Shown: positions 63,978-64,000 of the stretch, piece after piece
How positions within the stretch are numbered: position 1 is the stretch's first letter
Layout of the letters: the number at the start of each line of letters is the position of its first letter
NCBI GenBank assembly: GCA_963738835.1
Contig: CAVTYH010000001.1
Span: 496,001 to 560,000 of the forward strand
From: CAVTYH01 sp963738835
Lineage (GTDB): Bacteria; Planctomycetota; Planctomycetia; Pirellulales; JADZDJ01
Length of the DNA stretch: 64,000 nt
Reading direction: 5' to 3'
Position numbers and translations under genes: made by a program
The notes under the pieces: model-generated
Database searches by the model: none
Seen by the model: the letters and a program-made list of their open reading frames with translations, nothing else
What the model was told of the DNA's origin: nothing

Positions 63978-64000
63978 ATTTTGCGCTCCTGGAAATGAGG

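Overview
The window looks like a 64 kb contig from a planctomycete (Pirellulales-like, inference). It carries a DUF1501 protein, a DUF1559 domain, PEP-CTERM anchors, a type I dockerin, autotransporter-type beta-strand repeats, a DUF6580 membrane protein, several Cys-rich lipoproteins and families of short dispersed intergenic palindromes. Most of the content is core metabolism rather than an accessory island. At least a dozen otherwise full-length genes (groES, groEL, rtcB, tyrS, an acyl-CoA dehydrogenase, an alpha-L-fucosidase, the M56 fusion and others) are broken by single-base shifts while the motifs on both sides are intact. That points to consensus indel errors more than to gene decay.

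Layout. 1-7 kb: DUF1501 tail, glyoxalase-fold protein, methyltransferase, a SufU-SufS fusion, and an aquaporin / di-heme peroxidase pair preceded by a PerR/Fur-like palindrome. 6.6-13 kb: SixA phosphatase, methyltransferase, MFS transporter with a repeat inserted in its coding region, CDF transporter, pyruvate kinase. 12.4-22.6 kb: HEPN-like protein, RtcB ligase, GH29 fucosidase, CPBP protease, xylulokinase and an ornithine cyclodeaminase-family enzyme, citrate/methylcitrate synthase and methylisocitrate lyase. 22.8-32.9 kb: polytopic membrane protein, an NHL/L-domain-repeat PEP-CTERM protein with a perfect 69-bp tandem repeat, groES-groEL, tyrS, ispD. 32.9-41.2 kb: an FRG-domain module and a complete beta-oxidation cluster (fadB, fadA, fadD, acyl-CoA dehydrogenase). 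41.4-49.5 kb: small proteins, a DUF433/DUF5615 toxin-antitoxin pair with a stop codon in the toxin, an IS1182-type element, a second VOC protein, a Cys-rich lipoprotein, a ThDP decarboxylase and a HEAT-repeat lipoprotein. 49.6-55.7 kb: a giant repeat adhesin-like gene bracketed by a decayed tRNA-Ala copy and the intact tRNA-Ala(CGC). 57-64 kb: folK, panC, lgt, and a very large M56-DUF1559-ExbD-SecD fusion protein.

The genes suggest an aerobic or microaerobic heterotroph that degrades sugars (fucose, xylulose) and fatty acids or propionate-type acids, handles peroxide, and exports many anchored surface proteins. The most notable points are unusual domain architectures (Lgt with a PDZ-like insertion, SufU-SufS, FolK with a kinase-like tail, the M56 multi-domain protein), the aquaporin-peroxidase pair with its operator, helically phased T-tracts upstream of groES, and the FRG-domain pair.
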